Source of the DNA: JAPHTQ01 sp050299175
GTDB taxonomy: Bacteria; Pseudomonadota; Gammaproteobacteria; Thiohalomonadales; Thiohalomonadaceae
Assembly (NCBI GenBank): GCA_050299175.1
Contig: JBNKVM010000045.1
Coordinates: forward strand, 41,301-105,300
Direction: 5' to 3'
Length of the DNA stretch: 64,000 nucleotides
Shown: piece by piece, positions 38,998-47,864 of the stretch
Layout: each line of letters opens with the position of its first letter
Position numbering within the stretch: position 1 is the stretch's first letter
Notes under the pieces: generated by a model
What the model was told of the DNA's origin: nothing
The model's input: only the letters and a program-made list of their open reading frames with translations
Databases searched by the model: none
Made by a program: the position numbers and the translations under genes

Positions 38998-40370
38998 CCA
39001 GTTCACCCCACATTCTTGTCGTCGACGACGAACCGGATATTCGCAGCCTGCTCAAGGAGATCCTGGAAGACGAAGGTTATACCGTCACCACCGCCGAAGA
39101 TGCGGCCCATGCCCGTGAGGCACGCCGTGCACAGCGCCCGGAACTGATCCTGCTCGATATCTGGATGCCCGACGTGGACGGCATCACCCTGCTCAAGGAG
39201 TGGATCAGCGAAGAACCACTGACCCAGCCGGTAATCATTATGTCGGGCCACGGCACGGTAGAAACCGCGGTGGAAGCGACCCGCCTCGGTGCCTACGATT
39301 ACATCGAAAAGCCGCTCTCCCTGGCCAAACTGTTGTTGACCATCGAGCACGCCCTGGAGAGTTACAACCTGCTGCGCGAAAACGTCGGCCTGCGTAAGGC
39401 AGCACAACCGATCAGCGAACCGATCGGTCGCAGCAAACAGATGGAACAGCTGCGTACCACCGCGCTGCAGATCGCGCAGCACGATACCGCGGTTTTAATC
39501 ACTGGCGAAAACGGCAGCGGCAAACAGCTCTTCGCCCGCTACCTGCACATGAACAGCAGTCGCCGCCACGCCCCCTTCTACTCCGCCGACATCCCGCAGA
39601 AGCACAGCAACGAAGATCATCTGATCCCGCTGTTCGGCAAGGAGGAGAACGATCAGGTGCAATACGGTCTGCTGGAGCAGGCCAACGGCGGCACCCTCTA
39701 TATCGATGACGTTGCCGACCTCAGTGACGAGTGCCAGAGCCGCCTGCTACACCTGCTAAACCACGGCACGCTGAAACGAATCAACGGCACTACTCAGGTC
39801 AATAGCGACGTACGCATCATCGCCGCCACCAGGCATCCGCTGGAGCAACTGTCACAGCAACAGCAATTCCGCGAAGATCTCTATTACGAACTCAATGTGG
39901 TCTCGCTCTACATTCCTTCATTGCGCGAACACAGTGACGATGTGCTGGATCTAATTACCTGGTATAGCGACTACTTCATCGAAACCGACAAGCTCCCCTA
40001 TCGCAGCTTCACCACCGCTGCTCTCAATCGCCTGCGTCAGCACACCTGGCCGGGTAACGTACGCGAGTTGAAAAATCTGGTGCAACGCCTGCTAATCATC
40101 GGTAGTGATCGGCAGATCGACATCGGTGAAGTGGAAGAGGCACTCGGCGCACAACATCGTGCTCCGGCGCAGGCAGCGACCATGGCTGCCTTCGAAATGC
40201 CGATCCGCCAGGCCCGCGAACAGTTTGAGCGCAGCTACTTCGAGGTGTTGATGAGCCGCTACGAGGGCAGCGTCAACAAGGTCGCGCAACATGCGGGGAT
40301 GGAACGTACCCATCTCTATCGCAAACTGCGCTCACTCGATATCGATCCGAAAAATTACGGTAGCTCATGA
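38994..40370 (+). CDS. ntrX: NtrX-type response regulator lacking the GAFTGA loop
   Basis: The 458-residue regulator has a receiver domain (phosphoacceptor Asp55 in LILLDIWMPD, KP at ~107), an AAA+ domain with Walker A GENGSGKQ (171-178), Walker B LYIDDVADL, the FREDLYYELN Arg region and WPGNVREL, and a C-terminal Fis-type HTH (NKVAQHAGMERTHLYRKL). The sigma-54-contact loop is missing: LFGKEEND runs directly into GLLEQANGG where family members have HEKGAFTGA plus about ten residues. It is unlikely to act as a normal sigma-54 activator. Confidence 0.92.
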   Translation: MTSSPHILVVDDEPDIRSLLKEILEDEGYTVTTAEDAAHAREARRAQRPELILLDIWMPDVDGITLLKEWISEEPLTQPVIIMSGHGTVETAVEATRLGAYDYIEKPLSLAKLLLTIEHALESYNLLRENVGLRKAAQPISEPIGRSKQMEQLRTTALQIAQHDTAVLITGENGSGKQLFARYLHMNSSRRHAPFYSADIPQKHSNEDHLIPLFGKEENDQVQYGLLEQANGGTLYIDDVADLSDECQSRLLHLLNHGTLKRINGTTQVNSDVRIIAATRHPLEQLSQQQQFREDLYYELNVVSLYIPSLREHSDDVLDLITWYSDYFIETDKLPYRSFTTAALNRLRQHTWPGNVRELKNLVQRLLIIGSDRQIDIGEVEEALGAQHRAPAQAATMAAFEMPIRQAREQFERSYFEVLMSRYEGSVNKVAQHAGMERTHLYRKLRSLDIDPKNYGSS

Positions 40371-40434
40371 CTCCATCGTCAGGGCAGGCTAGAATTGCCG
40401 CACCTTCGGCGGCCAACGAAACACGAACCGCGCT

Positions 40435-41808
40435 ATGAAAATAATTATTCTCGGTGCAGGCCAGGTCGGGTCCTCCCTGGCAAACAACCTCGCCAGCGAG
40501 GCCAATGACATCACGGTAGTCGATACCGACGCCACCCTGTTGCATGATTTGCAGGACCGCCTCGATCTACGCACCGTCGCAGGCGAAGCCTCCTACCCCG
40601 ATGTCCTGACCCGCGCCGGCGCCGAAGACGCCGACATGATTATCGCCGTCACCAACAGTGACGAGACCAACATCGTCGCCTGCCAAGTGGCCCACACCCT
40701 GTTCCGTACCCCGACCAAGATCGCCCGGGTTCGCGCCCAGGAGTACCTGCTCTATCCGCAATTGTTCACCCATAACGCCATGCCGGTCGATGTAATCATC
40801 AGCCCGGAGCAACTGGTCACCGACTACATCTTCCGCCTGATCCAGCACCCTGGTGCACTGCAGGTACTCGATTTCTCCGGTGGCCGGGTCCAGCTGGTCG
40901 CAGTACGCGCCTATCACGGTGGCCCGCTGGTCGGCCAGGAACTGCGCGCCCTGCGTGAACACATGCCCGGCATTCAGACCCGGGTTGCCGCCATCTACCG
41001 CCGCGGCAAGGCGATCAATCCGGAAGGTGATACCGTGGTCGAGGTGGATGACGAGGTCTTCTTTATCGCCGCCACCAAGGACATTCGCACGGTCATGGGC
41101 GAACTGCGCCGCCTGGATAAAGCGGTCAAACGGATCATCATCGCCGGTGGCGGCAACATCGGTATCCGCCTGGCAAAGGCGTTGGAAAAACAATTCCAGG
41201 TCAAACTAATCGAGCACAACAAACAACGCGCCGAACATATCTCTGAAGTGCTGGAGAACACTATCGTACTGCAGGGTGACGCCGCCGACGGTGAGCTTTT
41301 GCTGGAAGAAAACATCGAGCAGACCGATGTCTTCTGCGCCCTGACTAACGATGACGAGGCCAATATCCTCTCCGCAATGCTGGCCAAACGTCTTGGTGCG
41401 AAGAAGGTGATGTCGCTGATTAACCGTGCCGCCTATGTCGATCTGGTGGAGAGTGGTGACATCGACATCGCCATCTCACCGCCACAGGCAACCATCGGTT
41501 CGCTGCTGGCCCATGTACGTCGCGGCGACGTGGTTATGGTCCATTCCCTGCGTCGCGGTGCGGCGGAGGCGATCGAGGCGATCGCCCACGGCGACCCACA
41601 CTCCTCCAGAGTCGTTGGTCGGATGGTGGAAGAGATCAAGCTGCCGCCTGGGACCACCATCGGCGCAGTGGTCCGCGGCGAAGAGGTATTGATCGCCCAC
41701 CACGACACGCTGATCGAAGCGGAAGATCACGTGCTGCTGTTTGTGGTCGACAAGAAACGCATCCCCGAAGTAGAGCGCCTGTTCCAGGTTGGCGTGACGT
41801 TCCTCTAG
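40435..41808 (+). CDS. trkA: Trk K+ uptake regulatory subunit TrkA
   Basis: TrkA is the cytoplasmic NAD(H)-binding regulator of the Trk potassium channel. The 457-residue product (E. coli 458) contains two RCK units, each with a Rossmann GxGxxG (IILGAGQVGSSLA and IIAGGGNIGIRLA) and C-terminal TrkA_C domains. It is 15 bp upstream of trkH and downstream of ntrX. Confidence 0.97.
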   Translation: MKIIILGAGQVGSSLANNLASEANDITVVDTDATLLHDLQDRLDLRTVAGEASYPDVLTRAGAEDADMIIAVTNSDETNIVACQVAHTLFRTPTKIARVRAQEYLLYPQLFTHNAMPVDVIISPEQLVTDYIFRLIQHPGALQVLDFSGGRVQLVAVRAYHGGPLVGQELRALREHMPGIQTRVAAIYRRGKAINPEGDTVVEVDDEVFFIAATKDIRTVMGELRRLDKAVKRIIIAGGGNIGIRLAKALEKQFQVKLIEHNKQRAEHISEVLENTIVLQGDAADGELLLEENIEQTDVFCALTNDDEANILSAMLAKRLGAKKVMSLINRAAYVDLVESGDIDIAISPPQATIGSLLAHVRRGDVVMVHSLRRGAAEAIEAIAHGDPHSSRVVGRMVEEIKLPPGTTIGAVVRGEEVLIAHHDTLIEAEDHVLLFVVDKKRIPEVERLFQVGVTFL

Positions 41809-41823
41809 GCGGTAGCGAAGAGT

Positions 41824-43278
41824 ATGCAAGTCGGCGCCATTCAACGCATTCTCGGCCTGTTGCTGATGATATTCAGCTTCTCCATGCTACCTTCGTTGCT
41901 GGTTTCACTGCTCTATAACGACTCGCACTCCGCGCCCTTTGTTCTCGCCTTTGGCGTCACCCTGTTAACCGGTTTTCTGCTCTGGGTACCTGTACAGCGA
42001 AATCGTCGTGACCTGCGTCTGCGCGATGGCTTTGTCGTGGTAGTGATGTTCTGGACCGTACTCAGCCTGTTTGGCGCGCTACCCTTTGCCTTCAGCGCAG
42101 CGCCGCACCTGTCGCTTACCGACGCCATCTTCGAATCTATCTCCGGCCTCACTACCACCGGCGCCACAGTGATCACCGGTATCGACGACCTGCCACCATC
42201 GATGCAGTTCTATCGCCACCAGTTACAGTGGCTGGGCGGTATGGGGATTATCGTGCTTGCCGTCGCCATCCTGCCAATGCTCGGTATCGGGGGCATGCAG
42301 CTCTATCGTGCTGAGACGCCGGGGCCAATGAAGGACAACAAGCTCACCCCGCGTATCACCGAAACCGCCAAGGCGCTCTGGTATATCTATCTCAGCCTCA
42401 CTGTTACCTGCACCCTGGCTTACTGGCTGGCGGGAATGGGCTTCTTCGATGCTATCTGCCACGCCTTCTCCACCGTAGCTATCGGCGGCTTTTCCACCCA
42501 CGATGCCAGTATGGGCTACTTCCAGGATCAACCGCTGATCGAATTGATCGCCATCGTTTTCATGTTCCTCTCCGGGATCAACTTCGCCGTTCATTTCATG
42601 GCCTGGCGTAGCCGCAACATCCGCTTCTATCTGCTCGACTCGGAGTTTCGTACCTACCTGGCCGTACTCGGCGTGATCAGTTTGATCACTGTGTTCTATC
42701 TGCATGTTAATGCCCACTTCGAGGACTTTAACCACTCACTACAGCACGGCCTGTTCCAGGTGGTTTCCATCGGCACCACCACGGGTTTTACCACCAGCAA
42801 CTACGCCCTATGGCCAGGCTTTCTCCCCGTATTGCTGCTGTTCGCCAGCTTTATCGGTGGCTGTGCGGGCTCCACCGGCGGCGGGATGAAGGTGATTCGT
42901 TTTCTGCTGCTGCTGAAGCAGGGAGTGCGTGAGGTGACCCGTCTGGTCCACCCCAATGCTGTCATTCCAATCAAGGTGGGTGGCAAGCCGTTGCCGGAAC
43001 AGGTGATTCATTCGGTGTGGGGATTCTTCGCCACCTACGTAGCGGTGTTCAGTGTTTTTCTACTGCTGCTGATGATGGTCGGCCTGGATCAGATCACCGC
43101 CTTCTCCGCGGTTGCAGCAACCATTAATAACCTCGGTCCGGGGCTAGGCGACGTCGCCCTGCACTACGGTAACATCCCCGATTTCGCCAAGTGGGTACTC
43201 TGTGTATCGATGCTACTTGGCCGACTGGAGATCTTCACACTGCTGGTTCTCCTCACCCCGGCCTTCTGGCGTAAATAG
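41824..43278 (+). CDS. trkH: Trk K+ transporter membrane subunit TrkH
   Basis: The 484-residue polytopic protein (E. coli 483) forms the K+-translocating pore. Pore segments are recognisable: ESISGLTTTGATVITG, FSTVAIGGFSTHDASMG, STGTTTGFTTSNY-like GTTTGF, and AVAATINNLGPGLG. It follows trkA directly and is the last gene before the sigma-28 promoter of the chemoreceptor. Confidence 0.97.
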   Translation: MQVGAIQRILGLLLMIFSFSMLPSLLVSLLYNDSHSAPFVLAFGVTLLTGFLLWVPVQRNRRDLRLRDGFVVVVMFWTVLSLFGALPFAFSAAPHLSLTDAIFESISGLTTTGATVITGIDDLPPSMQFYRHQLQWLGGMGIIVLAVAILPMLGIGGMQLYRAETPGPMKDNKLTPRITETAKALWYIYLSLTVTCTLAYWLAGMGFFDAICHAFSTVAIGGFSTHDASMGYFQDQPLIELIAIVFMFLSGINFAVHFMAWRSRNIRFYLLDSEFRTYLAVLGVISLITVFYLHVNAHFEDFNHSLQHGLFQVVSIGTTTGFTTSNYALWPGFLPVLLLFASFIGGCAGSTGGGMKVIRFLLLLKQGVREVTRLVHPNAVIPIKVGGKPLPEQVIHSVWGFFATYVAVFSVFLLLLMMVGLDQITAFSAVAATINNLGPGLGDVALHYGNIPDFAKWVLCVSMLLGRLEIFTLLVLLTPAFWRK

Positions 43279-43297
43279 ATAATACCGTCTATATCCT

Positions 43298-43324
43298 TAA
43301 AGCATTCTGCTTTTCTGCCGATAA
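43298..43324 (+). promoter_or_regulatory. Consensus sigma-28 (FliA) promoter for the chemoreceptor
   Basis: TAAA (43298-43301), exactly 15 nt, then GCCGATAA (43317-43324), identical to the flagellar/chemotaxis sigma-28 consensus. It lies about 130 bp before the MCP start in an otherwise gene-free gap, so the receptor belongs to the late flagellar regulon. Confidence 0.85.
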
Positions 43325-43453
43325 AGATATCCACATAACACCTTTGTACTATGTGCAGCACAAGCTCTACCGACGTAACCAGTTAAACTAAAGAATCCAG
43401 TCGCTGTAAATTGGAACACACGCTGTCTGCGCAGTTTGTGACTAATTGAGGAC

Positions 43454-45100
43454 ATGACCATGTACAGGATACTGTCGCGTACACCTATATCCATGCGTCT
43501 TTTCATGATCGTGCTCGCTGCGCTAATCGCCCTTACAACTTTGATCGCGATTAACGCCAGTCAATTGCATGATGAGATGTTGAATGAAAAACGACTCAAA
43601 ACCCGCCATCTGGTAGAGACCGCCTACAGCACCCTGGAGTATTTCCGTGGCCTCAGCAAAAGCGGCGAAATAGCCGAAGAAACGGCAAAGAAAGCCGCGC
43701 TAAAAGAAATTGCCTCGCTCCGTTATAACGAAAGTGACTATTTCTGGGTCAATGACCACCATCCTCGCATGGTAATGCACCCCCTCAAGCCTGCCCTGGA
43801 CGGCAAAGACCTGAGTGATTTCAAAGATCCCAATGGTAAGAAGCTGTTCGTCTCCATGGTAGAGACCGTTGAAAAGGACGGCGAAGGCTTTGTCGATTAC
43901 CTCTGGCCAAAACCGGGCTTTGATGACCCTGTACCGAAAATATCCTACGTCAAAGGTTTCGCGCCATGGGACTGGATCATCGGTTCAGGTATCTATATCG
44001 ATGATGTCGATGCTGTTTTCCATGAGTATCTGCTGCGTAGCCTGGGTATTGGTGGCACAATCGCCGCGCTACTGATTTTTATCTCCATCGCTCTTGCACG
44101 CAGTATCACTCACCCACTACACAAAACCATCGCTGCATTACATGACGCTGCCAGTGGTGAAGGCGATCTGACACGCAAGTTGGATGTGGCTGGTAAAGAT
44201 GAAATCAGCAAACTTGCCGCCGAATTCAATGCTTTCGTCAGCAAGCTGCAGCAGATGTTGCTACAGGTAACACAAGCTACCGAAACCCTTGCCGATGCCA
44301 GTAACAGTGTTACCGCCATTAGTGATGAAACCAATCGGGCAGTAGCACGACAGCAGTCAGAAACCGATCAGGTCGCCACTGCCGCCACCGAGATGAGTAG
44401 CGCGGCACAAAACGTTGCCGAAAGTGCAGGCCATGCCGCAGGCTCCGCACAGGATGCCAACAGCAAGGCACAACAAAGCCGTAAGGTTCTGGAGAATAAC
44501 CGCACCACCATCTCAGAATTACATCAGGCTGTGGAAAATGCCACGGGTGTGATTCGAAGCGTCGGACGGCAAAGCGAGGAGATAGGCGGTATCCTCACGA
44601 CTATCCAGGAGATAGCCGAACAAACCAATTTACTGGCACTCAACGCCGCCATTGAGGCAGCCCGCGCGGGTGAACAGGGACGTGGCTTCGCCGTGGTCGC
44701 CGATGAGGTACGCACTCTGGCACAGCGCACCCAGACTGCCACTGGCGAAATCGAAAAGATGATCACCGACCTGCAAAATGGGAGTCGTCAGGCGATACAG
44801 GCAATGGAGCAGGGAGAGAAATTAACCGGCGAGAGTGTTGAAAGCACCGAAGAGACCAGCCGCTCCCTGGGCGAAATCATCACTGCCATCGCCTCAATCA
44901 ACGACATGAACGCGCAAATCGCCAGCGCCGCTGAAGAGCAGGCGGCAGTAGTAGAGGATATCAACCGCAATATCGTCAATATCAGCACCATTGCGGGAGA
45001 AACCGCCGATCGCTCTCAGGAAACGGACACCGCCATGCACAGTATGCTGGAACAGGTCGAAGCGTTACGCCGCCTGCTTGGACAGTTCAAATTGAATTAA
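43454..45100 (+). CDS. Methyl-accepting chemotaxis protein with single Cache domain
   Basis: The 548-residue receptor has TM helices near residues 14-34 and ~190-210, a periplasmic single-Cache (sCache_2) sensor with DYFWVNDHHPRMVMHP and WDWIIGSGIYIDD, a HAMP domain and a full signalling domain with hairpin EQTNLLALNAAIEAARAGE. ATG 43454 and 43460 are both possible; the GAGG ribosome site is better spaced for 43460. It has its own sigma-28 promoter and converges on the operon that follows (stops abut). Confidence 0.93.
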   Translation: MTMYRILSRTPISMRLFMIVLAALIALTTLIAINASQLHDEMLNEKRLKTRHLVETAYSTLEYFRGLSKSGEIAEETAKKAALKEIASLRYNESDYFWVNDHHPRMVMHPLKPALDGKDLSDFKDPNGKKLFVSMVETVEKDGEGFVDYLWPKPGFDDPVPKISYVKGFAPWDWIIGSGIYIDDVDAVFHEYLLRSLGIGGTIAALLIFISIALARSITHPLHKTIAALHDAASGEGDLTRKLDVAGKDEISKLAAEFNAFVSKLQQMLLQVTQATETLADASNSVTAISDETNRAVARQQSETDQVATAATEMSSAAQNVAESAGHAAGSAQDANSKAQQSRKVLENNRTTISELHQAVENATGVIRSVGRQSEEIGGILTTIQEIAEQTNLLALNAAIEAARAGEQGRGFAVVADEVRTLAQRTQTATGEIEKMITDLQNGSRQAIQAMEQGEKLTGESVESTEETSRSLGEIITAIASINDMNAQIASAAEEQAAVVEDINRNIVNISTIAGETADRSQETDTAMHSMLEQVEALRRLLGQFKLN

Positions 45101-45781
45101 TCAGGCAAGGAGATTACCGGCGCCCGTCGCAATCAATAATGCGGCGCTGAGACGGACGATATGTTTATGACTGTTGCGTAGTTGTTCACGCAGGCGACTA
45201 CCGAACCAGGCAAAGCCGATGCCGTAGAAGATGGTCGGAATGACGATGGCGCCAAGACCGAATCCGAGACCGAGCCACAGACCATGCCAGGCACTGGCAC
45301 CTACCGCGGCAGAGAAGATCACGCTGCCCAGAGGTGCGCAGGGCGAGAGCGCCATCCCCGCGCCCAGCAGAAACAATCCACCGGGCATAAGAGTTTGTGC
45401 CGACCGACCACGTGCGTCCTGTACCAGCGTCACTTCGCCCGACGATGCACAGGCGCTGCCCTCAGAGCGCCGCAACAGTAACGCTGCACCCAGTAGTAGC
45501 GCTGCCGCCCCCATTAGCCAACGCAACTCCTGTCCCGCGACGCCCTTGCCCAGGATCTGCCCGGTAAACCCCGCAACCGTCGCCAGCACAGCGTAGCTGG
45601 TAAGACGGCCCAGGGAGAACGGCAGCATGATGCGCCAGGAGCGACGCACGCCACCCTCGCTGGCAAGGAAGATCGGCCCCAGATAGGGCAGACAGGCAAT
45701 CGTGCAGGAGCCCATGCCAAAGACCAGCCCCAGCAGCATTGCCATCGGCAAGGTCAGCAGTGTCTGCTCAATCGGAGTCAA
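45101..45781 (-). CDS. DsbD/CcdA-like (TauE/SafE-superfamily) membrane protein
   Basis: The 226-residue protein has six predicted TM helices. Two intramembrane cysteine motifs, GSCTIACLPYLGP in TM1 and SPCAPLGS in the middle, correspond to the Cys-Pro positions by which CcdA/DsbD carry reducing equivalents across the membrane; it also fits the annotation family of sulfite exporter TauE/SafE-like proteins. A Cys between them (SACASSG loop) may face solvent. It is the last gene of the five-gene operon (4-bp overlap with the activase), so a thiol-transfer or metal/sulfur role for that system is inferred. Confidence 0.72.
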   Translation of the reverse strand: MTPIEQTLLTLPMAMLLGLVFGMGSCTIACLPYLGPIFLASEGGVRRSWRIMLPFSLGRLTSYAVLATVAGFTGQILGKGVAGQELRWLMGAAALLLGAALLLRRSEGSACASSGEVTLVQDARGRSAQTLMPGGLFLLGAGMALSPCAPLGSVIFSAAVGASAWHGLWLGLGFGLGAIVIPTIFYGIGFAWFGSRLREQLRNSHKHIVRLSAALLIATGAGNLLA

Positions 45782-46590
45782 GCCGTCTCTCCCTGCTCCG
45801 CCAGGTATTCACTACGCGCCAACACCGCGGCACCGAAGGCGGTGGTGGTCTGCGGATGCTCAGGTACCACCAGCTGTCGCTGCAACTCATCTTCGATCGC
45901 TGCCACCAGCCCCTTATTCAGGGCAGGCCCACCGTCGAAGTAGATCTTGTCTTCGATACCGACACGCTTGGCCAAACGCACGGTACGCTTGGCAATGGAG
46001 TAGTGAATCCCCGCAACAATTTCGCCCTTGCCATGACCGTTGGCCAGCAGACCGATGATCTCAGACTCGGCAAATACGGTGCAGGTACTGTTGATCGACA
46101 GCGGCGCGTTTTCGGCGTTGAAGTGGTAGTCGCCCAACTCTTCCAGATCGATCTCCAGATTACGTGCCGCCACATCGAGAAAACGACCGGTTCCCGCAGC
46201 GCACTTATCGTTCATGGCGAAGTTGGCAACGTGTCCATCGCTGTCCAACTGGATCGCCTTGGAGTCCTGTCCACCGATATTGATAATGGTCCGCACGCCA
46301 CCGAAAGCCTTACCCGCCTCGTGAGCGCCGATAGCATTGGCGGTGATCTCACTGATCGAGTCATCCGCCTCCTTAAATAGCTTACGACCATAACCGGTGG
46401 CGATCAGATAATGTACATCGTCCTGTTTCAATCCTCTGTCCGTCAGCAGACGTGCGAATGCCTCCTTGGCATTTTTGTGAAACAGGCTCCCCGATGCGGT
46501 GACATAGGCACCGGCATGTTTTCCCTCTTCATCCACCAGTGCCACTTTTATAGCCGTTGAGCCAATATCAATTCCGGCAAAATACTTCAT
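45778..46590 (-). CDS. ASKHA-fold ATPase activator (YjiL/HgdC/BcrD-like)
   Basis: The 270-residue homodimeric-type activase uses ATP to drive electrons to its reductase. The start FAGIDIGSTAIKVALVD is the ASKHA phosphate-binding motif; GGQDSKAIQL and FDGGPALNKG are the later nucleotide motifs. The two Cys that hold the interface [4Fe-4S] cluster are at about 130 (KCAAGTGRF) and 170 (NSTCTVFAESE). It overlaps the reductase gene by 4 bp. The same pair organisation is seen for YjiM-YjiL in E. coli. Confidence 0.92.
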   Translation of the reverse strand: MKYFAGIDIGSTAIKVALVDEEGKHAGAYVTASGSLFHKNAKEAFARLLTDRGLKQDDVHYLIATGYGRKLFKEADDSISEITANAIGAHEAGKAFGGVRTIINIGGQDSKAIQLDSDGHVANFAMNDKCAAGTGRFLDVAARNLEIDLEELGDYHFNAENAPLSINSTCTVFAESEIIGLLANGHGKGEIVAGIHYSIAKRTVRLAKRVGIEDKIYFDGGPALNKGLVAAIEDELQRQLVVPEHPQTTTAFGAAVLARSEYLAEQGETA

Positions 46591-47864
46591 GCAGATTTTC
46601 TCTTTCTGGTCTTAATCGATTCGAGGAAGGCTTCAATACGTGTCGAGAGCTGGCCCATGTCATCGGGACTGTAGTCGGTCTCCACATAGAGCATCGGAAT
46701 ATTCTTGGCGCTCAGCGCATCGGCAATGGTGCGCTGTTCCATCTCGTAGACCTGACAACCGGAGAATGCCTGGTAAACCACGCCATCTACATTAAAGCTC
46801 TCCGCCAGATCGAGCAGACGACGCTGACGATCCAGATTATTGGTAAAAATCGGACAGGTGCAGGGTTTGAGGTGACGATCCGCCAGCGCATCGACCATAT
46901 CGTAGAGTCGCCACTCATCCACCGCGCTCATGTCATAGAGCATACGATTGGAAGAGCAGGTCTCGTCGGCAACCACCACACCGCCGGCCTCTTCGATCAA
47001 AAGCGGCAGTTTCAAGTTAGGGAAGATCGGTGGCGACCCTGTAAAAAGAATCCTTGGTGCCTTGCGTTGCGCCGCCTGAAAACCTTCCACCTGGCGCTGC
47101 TTCAACTCTTCAATCAATTTCTCCACTGCATCGGTCCAGCGATCGACATCATCGAAGAAGTAGGCATTGGTTACAAGGAATGCATCTTTACCCAGAAACA
47201 GAGAGGGACTCTCCTTACGCAGATTGTGCAGAGTGCGAAACGCCATCTGTGCACGCGTTGTCTTCGCCATCGCTGCCTTGAGATTTTTGCGCGTCAGCTT
47301 CTTGCCGGTCAGCTTACTAAGGTGCTGAGTAAAACTACGTACCGAGCGCTGCCAGTAGAGACGCGACTCTTCACTATCCTTGCCAGGTGGCAACTCCAGA
47401 TCATAGACCTGATACCCCATACCCTGAATCATCACGCTCGACTTCTTTTTCTGATCGCAGGTGGTAGGGTTCACCACCAGATCGGGACGACCACCACCGG
47501 GCAAACTGTCCGCCTCGTTCAACATACCGAGGGTCGCCTTCACCAGTGAGCATGACTTGGCCGGCATGAAATCGCCGCCCAGTTGATCGAAATGGTAAGA
47601 GCCGTTGCACAGACGCTGAGGTGTCGCGCCCATGGCGTAGATCAACTCCTCCGGCGCATGGATGCAGGTTGTGCCAATCAACGTGCCTTCACGGGGTAAC
47701 TCCTCGCCACGGCAGTAAACCCGGCGAAACAGATCATAGAAATATTCCATGTTCTGCGGATTATCATCAAAGCGATCGGTAATGTGATCCAGCGTGCTCT
47801 CCGCTTCGCGCGCCTGGCGGCTGCGGCTGAATGCGGTCTGTTCAGTGTTTGTCGTGTTGTTCAC
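46587..47864 (-). CDS. YjiM-family 2-hydroxyacyl-CoA dehydratase-like reductase (double-cubane candidate)
   Basis: The 425-residue protein is homologous to HgdB/BcrB subunits but single-subunit, and closest in pattern to E. coli YjiM. It has nine Cys (about 51, 67, 86, 105, 136, 303, 335, 337, 370); eight align with YjiM, including TTCDQKKK, CTC and the ending ETDYSPDDMGQLSTR. HgdB-type subunits use only three. The pattern matches the standalone double-cubane cluster proteins, which with their activator carry out ATP-dependent reduction of small molecules. The substrate here is unknown. Its start overlaps the polyferredoxin gene by 23 bp. Confidence 0.85.
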   Translation of the reverse strand: MNNTTNTEQTAFSRSRQAREAESTLDHITDRFDDNPQNMEYFYDLFRRVYCRGEELPREGTLIGTTCIHAPEELIYAMGATPQRLCNGSYHFDQLGGDFMPAKSCSLVKATLGMLNEADSLPGGGRPDLVVNPTTCDQKKKSSVMIQGMGYQVYDLELPPGKDSEESRLYWQRSVRSFTQHLSKLTGKKLTRKNLKAAMAKTTRAQMAFRTLHNLRKESPSLFLGKDAFLVTNAYFFDDVDRWTDAVEKLIEELKQRQVEGFQAAQRKAPRILFTGSPPIFPNLKLPLLIEEAGGVVVADETCSSNRMLYDMSAVDEWRLYDMVDALADRHLKPCTCPIFTNNLDRQRRLLDLAESFNVDGVVYQAFSGCQVYEMEQRTIADALSAKNIPMLYVETDYSPDDMGQLSTRIEAFLESIKTRKRKSA

